Shown here in pieces: positions 1 through 8,400 of a stretch of DNA of 64,000 nt. The DNA is taken from the NCBI GenBank assembly GCA_039933315.1, contig JBDTOI010000003.1, forward strand, positions 4,724 through 68,723, written 5' to 3'. The DNA is from DASXRU01 sp039933315. GTDB taxonomy: Bacteria; Acidobacteriota; Blastocatellia; Pyrinomonadales; Pyrinomonadaceae. Under the pieces are notes generated by a model. It did not search any database. It had not been told where the DNA came from and was given only the letters and a program-made list of their open reading frames with translations. Positions within the stretch are counted from its first letter, which is position 1. Each line of letters opens with the position of its first letter. The translations under genes were made by a program, and so were the position numbers.

Positions 1-657
1 GACCAGCGGAACGACCAGGGGAGTCGTATAAGCCTGGTATCCCGTGCGTGACTTTTTCCAGCGGACCTTGCCCGTCAGCTTGTCGAGGGCGACTACGAAT
101 TGAATATCCACGCCATCGCAACTCACGATCAAGAGATTTTCATAAAGGACGGGAGAGCCGCCCGCACCGTGTTGGCCGTTATCGTATTCCAGCCGCGTCT
201 GCCAAACGATTTCACCGGACTGTGTGATACAGGCGGTGCCGTGGGCGCCGAAGTGGACGTAGACGCGATCACCTTCAAGCACGGGAGTCGGCGACGCATA
301 CGTGTTCTTTGGGCTTATCTGTCCCAACGACTTCAGACGAAAGATCTCGACGTTTAGCAGGATGGCGCCTGTGTTTCGATCAACTGAGATGGCGCGCAAT
401 GACTTACCTTCTTCAGTCGCGGTAGTCAGCCAGATGCGATCCGCCTGAATTACCGGCGACGACCAGCCCTTGCCCGGAATCGCGACCTTCCAGCGGACGT
501 TTTTGGTCTCGCTCCATGTCAGCGGAAGTCCTCGTTCATCGGAATGACCTTGCCCGTTGGGGCCCCGGAACTGGGGCCAGTCGCCGGCAAGAATTGGAGG
601 GGAAGTTGCAAACAGAAGGAAAGCGATCAGGGTGATGATGGGTTTGGAAACTGTCAT
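1..657 (-). CDS. PQQ-like beta-propeller (quinoprotein) secreted protein, 3' end outside window
   Basis: Reading leftward from ATG at 657, the first 219 codons are open to the window edge, so the C-terminus is missing. A Sec-type signal peptide with a hydrophobic core (about residues 6-22) ends at an AG/D junction and is followed at once by WPQFRGPNG, the usual opening of PQQ-like WD40-type repeat proteins. Later blade-like strands include KNVRWKVAIPGKGWSSPV, SPTPVLEGDRVYVHFGAHG and ALDKLTGKVRWKK. Family members are periplasmic or extracellular eight-bladed propellers. Many bind no quinone and act as scaffolds or oxidoreductase-like proteins. The substrate cannot be read from this part. Confidence 0.85.
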   Translation of the reverse strand, partial: MTVSKPIITLIAFLLFATSPPILAGDWPQFRGPNGQGHSDERGLPLTWSETKNVRWKVAIPGKGWSSPVIQADRIWLTTATEEGKSLRAISVDRNTGAILLNVEIFRLKSLGQISPKNTYASPTPVLEGDRVYVHFGAHGTACITQSGEIVWQTRLEYDNGQHGAGGSPVLYENLLIVSCDGVDIQFVVALDKLTGKVRWKKSRTGYQAYTTPLVVPLV

Positions 658-825
658 GAATCGCCTCGCCGAGGAGCACGTTGTATCACAATTAGGTCCC
701 TGAATCATCCACAGATTACACAGATTTCGCAGATTGAAAAACCATAGATTCGAATAAGTTTCAGTGAAGACGACTTGGGGCTGGAGGGGAGGCTATACTG
801 AGGGCTCACTAATAGGAGGAAAGCG

Positions 826-1065
826 ATGGCGAAGAAACGGGTGGTTAAGAAGCATTCGGTTAAGGCGAAGTTTCATGTGAAGGAGTTGACGAAAGCTGGG
901 TCGTCTTTGGAGCTTGAGATCTATGCGGCGCAACAGAAGGTTGGCACGCTCGTTATTGGGAGTGGGTCGCTGTTTTGGTATGGCGGGAAACGGCGGATTA
1001 GGAAAAGAATTCCGTGGACTCGCTTTGCGGAGATGATGAATGGGTTGGCTTATCCCAGGGGTTGA
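826..1065 (+). CDS. small basic hypothetical protein
   Basis: A 79-residue protein preceded by an excellent ribosome binding site (aggagg at 813-819, seven bases before ATG). A TATACT hexamer at about 794 could be its -10 box. The N-terminus is very basic (MAKKRVVKKHSVKAKFHVKE), followed by a short beta-rich core (LELEIYAAQQKVGTLVIGSG) and a second basic patch (YGGKRRIRKRIPWTRF). Charge and size suggest a nucleic-acid-binding protein, but no named domain is recognised. It stands alone, upstream of a stretch with half of a GCCGCGGATTTTCGCGG-type repeat at 1085-1105. Confidence 0.7.
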   Translation: MAKKRVVKKHSVKAKFHVKELTKAGSSLELEIYAAQQKVGTLVIGSGSLFWYGGKRRIRKRIPWTRFAEMMNGLAYPRG

Positions 1066-1229
1066 AGAAAGGGTGACGGTTTTTGGCCGCGGATTTTCGC
1101 GGAAAAGCGCGGATAAAGAAAGAAGAGGGGGGCAAGCCACCTTCCTGACTGCAAGTGTTCTTAGTTGAGTTTTTTTACTTAGCGGTCCTCAGTTGAGTTT
1201 CTTCTACTCGGGTCCTCTTTTGGGCTCCG

Positions 1230-2321
1230 CTAGGGCTGCGGGGTTCGGGGTTTGCGGGGGTGGGTTGGGGAGCCCTCCCTGACAGTCGGGCTTCTGCCTG
1301 GGAGTTGAGGAGACCAGTCGGAAAAGTCGAGGATTAAGTCGTTTAGTTGTTGGCGGAGGTATTTCAGGGCCTGGTTGTGGAGGACGGCTTCTTTGTCGGC
1401 GAAGAAGCTCATCTTGATTGAGTCGTCGTTGACGGCTACCAGGGTGGCGTCCCATATGCCGACGCCGGTTATTACTGAAGGATGATAGAGGGTGAGCGAA
1501 CAGGTGATCTCTACGCCGTGAGCGGCGGGCTCGCCGTAGCCGGAATACATTGTGAAGGCCTGGCCTTCGGCTTCGGAGTAATCGATTACCAGCGTCGGTT
1601 CAGTTGGGGTTTCAGGTACGTCGTCGCGTATCCCCAGGTTTTTCACTTTGAACCCCTGGCGGGTGAGTTTGGGGAGCAAGACTGCGCGGACGTATTGATT
1701 GAGTTGGACGGAGACAAGGTTTTTTTGTTGCCTCTTCTCAGCCGGGGTTTCGCCGTAGAACAGGTCTCCGATGGCAATGACTAAGTTGAAACTCTGGAGG
1801 CGCAGGCTGTCCGTGCTATCCGTTGGGGCAACGATTTGATTGTTCGCGGGGCTCGCGGGCGTCGCGATGGCGGCATTAAATTCCTTTGCCGAGCTGGGCT
1901 TCACTTCACGAATCTGTATTTCCAGGTTTTGGCTCGGACGGTCTTCCTCGGCGGCCACCACTACTTTGTATCCGCTCGGTTTGTCGGTTGTCGGGCCGGC
2001 TATCTGAAAATTTCCGGACTTCTTGAAAATGAACGGGTCGGATGGGTCTGCTTTGAATCTGTAGAGGCAGTAGTACTCGCCGGACGCCACCATGACGACC
2101 TGGTTCTCGCTGGGGCCGAGTTTCAAGGTCTTCATGCTGGGGCCGACTACTTTGACTGTCAGAGAAGAGTATGTTCCTTCATTCTCAATCCGCAGCGGGG
2201 TGAACGACTTGAGCGCGGTTTGAGTTTGAGGGAGCGCGAGAGGTGCCAACGATTTGGAATGCAGCGGGCCGGTGGTTGTTATCAAAAGCGCGATGGCCAA
2301 CAGTACGAGGGATCTGTTCAT
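1230..2321 (-). CDS. secreted hypothetical protein, C-terminus extended through an interspersed repeat
   Basis: The 363-residue product starts with a clear signal peptide (MNRSLVLLAIALLITTTGPL). The mature part has a beta-rich N-terminal half (about residues 40-130, with SEYYCLYRF-like strands) and a second region (about 175-335) containing LVIAIGDLFYGETPAEKRQ and a conserved-looking segment LIDYSEAEGQAF-like around the middle. No catalytic motif is evident. The last 20 or so residues (PTVREGSPTHPRKPRTPQP) are low-complexity because the gene runs through a CCAGGCAGAAGCCCGAC-type repeat at 1268-1301. The ancestral stop was therefore probably displaced. Function unknown. Confidence 0.75.
   Translation of the reverse strand: MNRSLVLLAIALLITTTGPLHSKSLAPLALPQTQTALKSFTPLRIENEGTYSSLTVKVVGPSMKTLKLGPSENQVVMVASGEYYCLYRFKADPSDPFIFKKSGNFQIAGPTTDKPSGYKVVVAAEEDRPSQNLEIQIREVKPSSAKEFNAAIATPASPANNQIVAPTDSTDSLRLQSFNLVIAIGDLFYGETPAEKRQQKNLVSVQLNQYVRAVLLPKLTRQGFKVKNLGIRDDVPETPTEPTLVIDYSEAEGQAFTMYSGYGEPAAHGVEITCSLTLYHPSVITGVGIWDATLVAVNDDSIKMSFFADKEAVLHNQALKYLRQQLNDLILDFSDWSPQLPGRSPTVREGSPTHPRKPRTPQP
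1268..1301. repeat. interspersed repeat, family B (CCAGGCAGAAGCCCGAC type)
   Basis: The segment gagccctccctgacagtcg followed by ggcttctgcctgg is a copy, in inverse orientation, of elements also seen at 3781-3868, 6516-6548 and 15466-15498. It lies inside the 3' end of the secreted hypothetical gene at 1230-2321. Confidence 0.7.
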
Positions 2322-2535
2322 GGTAACTCCGTATAAATTTATTGGGCTTGGAGCGAATGGAGGCTAGTCGGATTGGTGGAGTCTGTCAATAAGCGATCTC
2401 GTGGGCGAGTTGTTAATCCCGATCTTTGTGGGTTTCAGGTTGAGGTTTCACGCAAAGCATCCCAGCTCGTCTGTGCCGAGCAGATACCAGGATGGAAGCG
2501 GCACACGCAGAATTAAGTCAGTGTTAGGGGGCGGA

Positions 2536-2565
2536 GGGGCGGCCACGGAGTGCCGCCCCTACAAT
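2536..2565. repeat. palindromic interspersed repeat, family A
   Basis: The sequence ggggcggccacggagtgccg continuing to cccctacaat can fold into a GC-rich hairpin, GGGGCGGCA/TGCCGCCCC around the CACGGAG centre. Very similar copies lie at 8657-8745, 11901-11991, 17765-17795 and 21879-22124. It sits just downstream (leftward) of the gene remnant at 2572-2886 and could also act as a terminator-like structure for it. Confidence 0.75.
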
Positions 2566-2571
2566 TGCTGC

Positions 2572-2886
2572 TTACTCTTCCTCTTCTCCTTCCGGGCAGC
2601 AGCAATGTTGTTGGTCTTTGTCCATTAGTTCGATCTGGCGTTTGAGGCGTTCGTTCTCAAGGCGCTTGCGTTCCAGATCGAGTTCGATCTCTTTTTGCAG
2701 GGTGGGCTCGCAAATGTCGCACTCATCCAGACACCCGCGCACAATCATGCCCGGCGTCGGTAACGCAAACTTCTTTTCAAAAGTTATTTCTGTTTTCTTG
2801 TTGGTAGTAGCGACCCCGCCTACTTTGTCCAACAGACCCGCTTTGACCAAATCCTGATCCACTGCCTTCAAAGCGTCGGCGCGCAC
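2572..2886 (-). pseudogene. probable 5'-truncated gene, C-terminal coiled-coil and Cys-rich tail
   Basis: An open frame of 104 codons from GTG at 2886. The frame stays open upstream to an in-frame TGA near 2955, but those codons lie inside the palindromic repeat at 2905-3015, so the original N-terminus appears cut off. The visible part has a short soluble segment, a Cys pair (GCLDECDICEP), a strongly charged helix that is probably a coiled coil (EIELDLERKRLENERLKRQ) and a tail with three adjacent cysteines (HCCCPEGEEEE). It reads like the end of a longer protein. No ribosome binding site precedes GTG. It could still be a short real protein; function unknown. Confidence 0.5.
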
Positions 2887-2904
2887 CTGGGCCGAAATCG
2901 GCTC

Positions 2905-3015
2905 GGTGGCGGTCGGGGCGGCTACGGAAGGGCGGTTTGCCCCAGCCTCAAGTCAGCCCACACTGATTGTTGAGTGCGCGAATAACTTGAGCGGGCGTAA
3001 ACCGCCCTTCCTAAC
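2905..3015. repeat. inverted-repeat element of about 110 bp (MITE-like)
   Basis: The left arm contains ggaagggcggtttgcccc and the right arm gggcgtaaaccgcccttcc. The two flank about 60 bases of non-palindromic DNA. The structure is that of a small non-autonomous element with terminal inverted repeats. It abuts the truncated reading frame at 2572-2886 and probably caused the truncation. Confidence 0.6.
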
Positions 3016-3074
3016 CTGCGAGTTTCCGTTGCTTGAGTAATCGTCGCGTCACGAAGAGCTTGAGGTTTTTTGAG

Positions 3075-3129
3075 GTGGTCGCAAATTGCGACCACTTTGT
3101 CTTTTCACTCTTGTTGTCGCAAATTGCGA
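3075..3129. repeat. pair of TCGCAAATTGCGA palindromes
   Basis: A near-perfect palindrome (gtggtcgcaaattgcgacc and ac, 3075-3095) is followed by a second copy of its core (tcgcaaattgcga, 3117-3129). The first is followed by a T-rich stretch (tttgtctttt), so it could also terminate rightward transcription, but no rightward gene ends here. Confidence 0.55.
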
Positions 3130-3310
3130 TCTCAAAGATTTCTACTCATCTGATAAAGCGGTAATCGACAGTTGCAAAAAACTCCTCATCATCAGTTTGT
3201 AACATCTTTCCCCTGCGAGCCTGATAAATCGGATCGGCTGGTAGATAATCCAGCCAGATGGGCGAAGACTTTGAGGTCATAGGGCGATTGGCGAGATTGA
3301 AACTATCGCG

Positions 3311-3496
3311 GTGGGAAATCAGATACGCGAGATAGCACGGCTGCGCAAAGCCTATGGAGCCGGGCGCTGGCGCAAATTCAAAGGCGTTGCCCTGGTCCAC
3401 TTTGATGATGGTACAATTCACCGCGTCGAACTTCATTGGTACGAAGCACATGGGATTGGGCGCAAGAAACTGAAGATTAAAGCCTATCTCGACTAA
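3311..3496 (+). CDS. small conserved protein, first of a two-gene pair
   Basis: A 61-residue basic protein from GTG at 3311, with the signature VELHWYEAHGIGRKKLKIKAYLD at its C-terminus (key residues HWYEAHGIG). The N-terminal half is REIARLRKAYGAGRWRKFKG. Proteins ending in this HWYEAHGIG block are widespread small hypotheticals, typically found directly upstream of a second small protein with an ESGEDYLYP block, which is what is seen here (gap of five bases). This arrangement is known in many bacteria and some people suspect a toxin-antitoxin role. Nothing in the sequence proves that. The start is not certain because no strong ribosome binding site is visible. Confidence 0.7.
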   Translation: MGNQIREIARLRKAYGAGRWRKFKGVALVHFDDGTIHRVELHWYEAHGIGRKKLKIKAYLD

Positions 3497-3501
3497 AGAT
3501 C

Positions 3502-3759
3502 ATGGCAGCAAAGCATTCAATCGAGTCATACGTTCTATGTATTGATAATGGGGGCTACCCTGAGTCTCTTGAGGTTCGTAAGATTTATCCGGTCCTGCTC
3601 GACAAGGTTGCAGAATCCCGCAAACATATCCGTGTAATCGATGAAACTGGTGAGGATTATCTTTATCCCTCGAAGTGTTTTGTTCCGATTGAAGTGCCTC
3701 CCGAAGCCGCCAAGGTTCTTCCTAAGGTGAATGGTGCGCGCAACACGCGCGCACGTTAA
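3502..3759 (+). CDS. small conserved protein, second of a two-gene pair
   Basis: An 85-residue acidic protein with the pattern YVLCIDNGGYPESLEVRKIY, then HIRVIDETGEDYLYPSKCF and VPIEVP. The GYxxSLExRKxY and DExGEDYLYP blocks define a common family of unknown function. It starts five bases after the preceding small basic gene, so the two are almost certainly co-transcribed and may form an acidic/basic protein complex (inference). It ends just before an inverted pair of family B repeats that could terminate the transcript. Confidence 0.75.
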   Translation: MAAKHSIESYVLCIDNGGYPESLEVRKIYPVLLDKVAESRKHIRVIDETGEDYLYPSKCFVPIEVPPEAAKVLPKVNGARNTRAR

Positions 3760-3780
3760 CGCCCATCTTCAACAACAACT

Positions 3781-3868
3781 CCAGGCAGAAGCTCGACCGT
3801 CAGGGAGGGCTCGCTTTTTCCCAGGTAACGCATGCGAGCCCTTCCTGACGGTCCGGCTTCTGCCTGGC
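3781..3868. repeat. inverted pair of family B interspersed repeats
   Basis: Copy one (ccaggcagaagctcgaccgt with cagggagggctcgc, 3781-3812) and copy two in the opposite orientation (gcgagcccttcctgacggtc with cggcttctgcctgg, 3834-3867) form a long hairpin with about 20 bases between the arms. It lies between the small-protein pair and the aminotransferase gene. Confidence 0.75.
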
Positions 3869-3919
3869 TACCTCCGAAGAGTTGCTCATTGCTGTGCATT
3901 TGGGTAGCATCCCGCCCAT

Positions 3920-5248
3920 ATGACTGCCATTTCTGAAACCATGACCAGCGAGGAGATTGTCGATCTTTGCCGCCGGCACACGCTCTTTGAGTGGTCGGCG
4001 CAGGCCGCGGTGGATCCGATTCCGGTCGCGCGCGCGAAAGGCATTTACTTCTGGACGCCTGACGGGAAGCGTTTCATCGACTTCAATAGCCAACTGATGT
4101 GCGTCAACATCGGGCACGGCGACGAGCGCGTGATTCGCGCTATCCAGGAGCAAGCCGCAATCCTTCCTTATGCCAACCCGTTCATGGCTACCGAGGTGCG
4201 CGCGCGCCTGGCCGTGAAGCTCGCCGAAATCACACCCGGCGACATCGATGCCTTCTTCTTCACCAACGGCGGCGCCGAGGCAAACGAGAACGCCATCCGC
4301 ATTGCGCGCATGTTTAGCGGGCGTCATAAGATTGCCGCACGGTATCGCTCGTACCACGGCGGAACAGCGGGCGCTCTAACTCTAACCGGCGATCCACGCC
4401 GTTGGGCCGCGGAGCCGGGCATCCCCGGCGTCTTTCGCATCCCGGACTTCTACCATGGCATTCAGCAAGGTTCGGACACGACCGAGGACGTGCTGCGGCT
4501 GACTGAAGAGATATTGGAACTGGAGGGAGCGAAGACGGTCGCGGCAATAATTGTAGAACCCGTGGTCGGGACTAACGGCGTCCTCATTCCCCCCGATGGC
4601 TACATGCAGGGGTTACGCGCTCTGTGCGACAAGTACGGCATCCTCCTGATTGCCGACGAAGTAATGGCCGGCTTCGGGCGCACGGGAGAGTGGTTCTCCG
4701 TGGATCACTGGAAGGTCGTGCCCGATCTGATATCGATGGCCAAGGGCCTGACAAGCGCATACGTTCAACTCGGTGCGGTGGGCATGCGGCGGCATATTGC
4801 CGATCACTTTCAGAACAACGTTTTCTACGGTGGCCTTACCTACAACAGTCACCCGCTGGCTTGCGCCGCTGCGCTGGCAACGATTGCCGTGTACGAAGAA
4901 GATAGTCTGATTGAAAACGCGCGGCGCATGGGGACGGTAATGCGCGGCCTGCTCGAGGATCTGCAAAGCCGGCACGTATCCGTGGGGGCGACGCGCAATA
5001 TTGGGCTGTTCGGAATTGTTGAGCTGGTGCGAAACACCGAGACCCGCGAGCCGATGGCGCCATTCAACGGCACCTCGCCGGAGATGCAGGCGCTCGGCAA
5101 GCTCTTTCGGCAGGAAGGGCTGTACACGTTTGTGCGTTGGAACACGTTCTTCACGAACCCACCGCTGTGCATTACCGAAGCCGAGTTGCGCGAGGCTTTC
5201 GCGATCATCGATAAGGGCCTGGAGATCACGGATCGCGCTGTTTCGTGA
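3920..5248 (+). CDS. PLP-dependent class III aminotransferase
   Basis: The 442-residue product is a fold-type I class III aminotransferase. Landmarks are FTNGGAEANENAIRIAR (phosphate-binding region, near residues 113-130), YRSYHGGTAGALTLTGD, the cofactor-nitrogen-binding aspartate in LLIADEVMAGFGRTGEW (about residue 246) and the Schiff-base lysine in ISMAKGLTSAYVQLGAVG (about residue 275). Length matches the family. The family moves an amino group from omega-amino acids, GABA, beta-alanine or taurine to a keto acid such as 2-oxoglutarate or pyruvate. The exact substrate cannot be told; taurine- or beta-alanine-type enzymes are the closest by feel. The gene is monocistronic, with a palindrome downstream at 5272-5378. 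Confidence 0.9.
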   Translation: MTAISETMTSEEIVDLCRRHTLFEWSAQAAVDPIPVARAKGIYFWTPDGKRFIDFNSQLMCVNIGHGDERVIRAIQEQAAILPYANPFMATEVRARLAVKLAEITPGDIDAFFFTNGGAEANENAIRIARMFSGRHKIAARYRSYHGGTAGALTLTGDPRRWAAEPGIPGVFRIPDFYHGIQQGSDTTEDVLRLTEEILELEGAKTVAAIIVEPVVGTNGVLIPPDGYMQGLRALCDKYGILLIADEVMAGFGRTGEWFSVDHWKVVPDLISMAKGLTSAYVQLGAVGMRRHIADHFQNNVFYGGLTYNSHPLACAAALATIAVYEEDSLIENARRMGTVMRGLLEDLQSRHVSVGATRNIGLFGIVELVRNTETREPMAPFNGTSPEMQALGKLFRQEGLYTFVRWNTFFTNPPLCITEAELREAFAIIDKGLEITDRAVS

Positions 5249-5271
5249 ACCAGGCTTTGCCCAGGAACTCT

Positions 5272-5378
5272 TATTTCGTGTTCTTTCGTGTGGTTAGTGT
5301 GATTCGTGGATCGTGTGGCTCCGGATCCTAAGCACACGATCCACGAAAGTACACGAAATCTCACGAAGCCACACGAAC
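5272..5378. repeat. inverted repeat of the TTCGTGxxCTTTCGTG type
   Basis: The left arm (atttcgtgttctttcgtgtg and on to ggatcgtgt) and the right arm (acacgatccacgaaagtaca and on to ccacacgaa) are imperfect inverted copies around a short centre near 5316-5332. It lies between the aminotransferase and the nuclease/helicase gene. Each arm is itself made of repeated TTCGTG units. Confidence 0.65.
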
Positions 5379-5412
5379 CAATACTGATTCCACACTCTTT
5401 AAACTCAACCGC

Positions 5413-8400
5413 ATGTTTTTCGCGACTGACATTGCTAATTTTTTGGCCTGCCAGCATATCGCTACCCTTAATCGTGACGAGGCGGCGGGGAAGATTAAGA
5501 AGGCGTTGTTTCCGGATCCGGGTGGGGATCTGCTGAAGAAGCTTGGGTTGCAGCATGAGCAGAAGTATTTGAAGGAGTTGAATGAGACGCAGGGCATCAC
5601 GCTGATTGAGGCGCCGACTGATGGGCCCTGGGCTAAGGCGGCGGGTGCGACGGTTGAGGCGATGCGGGCAGGGGCGGATGCGATTTATCAGGCGACGTTG
5701 TTGGAGGACTCGGGGACGCCAGGGTGGTTGCCGGGGTTGGGAGGAGCGAGTTGGGGTGGAAGGGCGGACTTTCTGATTCGGGTGGACAGACCCAGCGATC
5801 TTGGTGGCTGGTCTTATGAGGTGGTGGAGACGAAGCTGGCGCGCTCAACTAAGGCGCGGGCGATCATTCAGCTTTGTTTTTATTCGGATCTGCTCTCCAG
5901 GATTCAGGGAGTAACGCCCGAGTATATGCATGTGGTGCTCGGAGGCGGGGCGGGCACGGAGAAGTATTTTGTGCAGCGGTACCTGGCTTACTTTCGGAAG
6001 GTGCGCGGGGAGTTTGAGGCGGCGGATCAATCGAAAGATGTTACGTATCCGGAGCCGGTGGAGCTTTGCCGAGTTTGCGACTGGGCTTCCACGTGTGACC
6101 GGCGCTGGCGGGATGATGATCATTTGTCCCTCGTTGCGGGGATAACCGGGAATCAGCGGAAGGTTCTGATTGAGAATCGGATTACTACGGTCGCTGAGCT
6201 CGGGCGGTTGGAACTGCCGGTCCGGCCGAAGATGGAACGGATAGGTGATCAGGCGCTGCTTACTATTCGCGAACAGGCGCGCTTGCAAATCCAGGGGCGC
6301 GAGCAGGGCCATCCAGTTTATGAGTTGTTGCAGCCGGCGGAGGAGGGGCGAGGACTTTGTTCACTTCCCTCACCTTCTGCGGGTGACATGTTTTTGGATT
6401 TTGAAGGGGATCAGTTTGCGTTCGAGCAGGGGCTGGAATACTTGTTCGGCGTGGTGACGCTCTCTGATGCAGGTACCCGCCCGCTACCGCGTGGTGGTAC
6501 TGAACTCACCGGGCTCCAGGCAGAAGCCCGACCGTCAGAGAGGCCTCAGAAAGGCGAGGCGGTTTACAGTGCGGTGTGGGCTTTCAATCGCGCGGAGGAG
6601 AAGAAGGCGTTTGAGGACTTCATTGCCACGGTGATGGAGCGGTTGCGGCTGTATCCCGATATGCACATCTACCATTACGGGGCGTATGAGGAGACTGCGA
6701 TCAAGCGCATGGCGGGTCAGCATGGGACCTGTGTCGATGAAGTTGATCAGCTGTTACGGCGGGATGTGCTGGTTGATCTTTATCGCGCGGTGAAGCAGGG
6801 CGTGCGAGCTTCGGTGGAGAGCTATTCGATTAAAAAGATGGAGCCGCTTTACGGATTTGAACGTGAGGTGCAATTGCTGGATGCGAATTTGGCTTTGCAT
6901 ACGTTTCAGGCGGTGCTGGCGTTTGGGCCGGGTGATGAGGATATCGCCGATATTCGTAAAGCAATTGAGGGTTACAACCGGGACGATTGTGTGTCCACAT
7001 TACGTTTGCGGAATTGGTTGGAAGAGAAGCGGCGGGGGTTGGAGGTGATCACCGGCGCGCCATTGCCGCGGCCGGCGCCGAAGACAGATGAGGAGCCCGG
7101 TGAAGATCTGTCGGCCTATCTCGCGCGTGTGCGAGCGGTTGAGGCGAGGCTTACCAGCAATCTGCCGGAGGATGAAACGGAATGGACTGAGGAGCAGAAA
7201 GGGCGTTGGTTGTTGGCGCAGCTGCTGGAGTGGCACCGGCGCGAGGATAAGTCTGCTTATTGGGAATACTTTCGGCGGTGCGAACTTACTGATGAGGAAC
7301 TGCAGGAGGATAAGAGCGCGCTGGGTGGGCTGGAGTACGAAGGTGTAGTTGACAAGGTGAAGAAGTCGCTGGTGCACCGGTATCGATTTCCTTTGCAGGA
7401 CCATGCGATTGATCGGGCGAAGACTGTGCATGATCCAAGGACCCAGGCGCCGGCCGGGGATGTTGTTGCCATTGATGAGCGGGCGCTGACTATCGACATT
7501 AAGCGCGGGGTGGGGTCTAAGGTTGCGCATCCGACGGGGTTGGTTCCTTACGACATCATTGGTGCGAAGGTGCTGCGCGAGAGCCTTTTGCAGCTGGGGG
7601 AGTGGGTGGCGGACAACGGGATGGATGGAGAAGAGCGTGAGGGTCTTACGCCCCTCTCCATTGGTAGAGGGGATGGGGGTGAGGGTCTTGCGGCGCCACA
7701 AACCCCCACCCCAACCCTCCCCCAAAGGGAGAGGGAGACGGAAGCTTCCGAACAAACCGAGCTGCAAGCCCCCACCCTAACCCTCCCCCAAGGGGAGAGG
7801 GAGACGGAAGCTTCCGAACAAACCGAGCTGCAAGCCCCCACCCTAACCCTCCCCCAAGGGGAGAGGGAAGAGGAATATCAGGCCGCCCGGGAGCTGTTGC
7901 TTAGGAAGCCTCCCCGGTTGCGGGGCGGGACGTTGACGGACTTGGCTGCGAATCATGAATCCATTGAACTCGCGAAGCAGGTGGCCATGGCGCTTGATCA
8001 CACGGTGTTGCCGATTCAGGGGCCGCCGGGATCCGGCAAGACGTACACCGGGGCTCGCATGATTGTTGAGTTGGTGCGAAATGGAAAGAAGGTAGGCATC
8101 ACGGCGGTGAGTCATAAGGTTATCAGCAAGCTGCTGGAAGAAACTTGTGCGGCGGCGCGAGAAGCTGGGCTGGACCTGAAGGCGATGCAAAAAGTGGATA
8201 CGGGCGACTGTTGTGAAGATGAAATGGTTACGCGGGCTAAGGATAATGACGCAGTTGTGACTGCGCTCGCGGGTGGTGACGTAAAAGTCGTGGCGGGGAC
8301 CATTTGGTTATGGGCGCGGAACGACATGGCCGATAGCGTTGACGTGTTGTTCGTGGATGAGGCGGGCCAGATGTCTTTAGCAAATGTGCTAGCCGCATCA

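Larger units (their letters stand above)
2887..3310. other. gene-free stretch filled with palindromic elements
   Basis: No supported gene. It holds the inverted-repeat element at about 2905-3015, the gtggtcgcaaattgcgaccac-type palindrome pair at 3075-3129, and about 180 bases of unassigned sequence before the small gene at 3311. A leftward 101-codon open frame here overlaps that gene and was not accepted. Confidence 0.6.

Noticed and set aside
3146..3451. Leftward 101-codon open frame
   Set aside because: It overlaps most of the small conserved gene at 3311-3496 on the other strand, has no ribosome binding site and no domain-like sequence.
3800..4357. Leftward 185-codon open frame over the aminotransferase start
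   Set aside because: Antisense shadow. The sense strand encodes the conserved N-terminus of a class III aminotransferase.
7000..7767. Leftward 255-codon open frame inside the nuclease/helicase gene
   Set aside because: Its composition (many Arg, Pro, Leu) is that of an antisense shadow of a GC-rich gene, and the sense strand has strong domain support.
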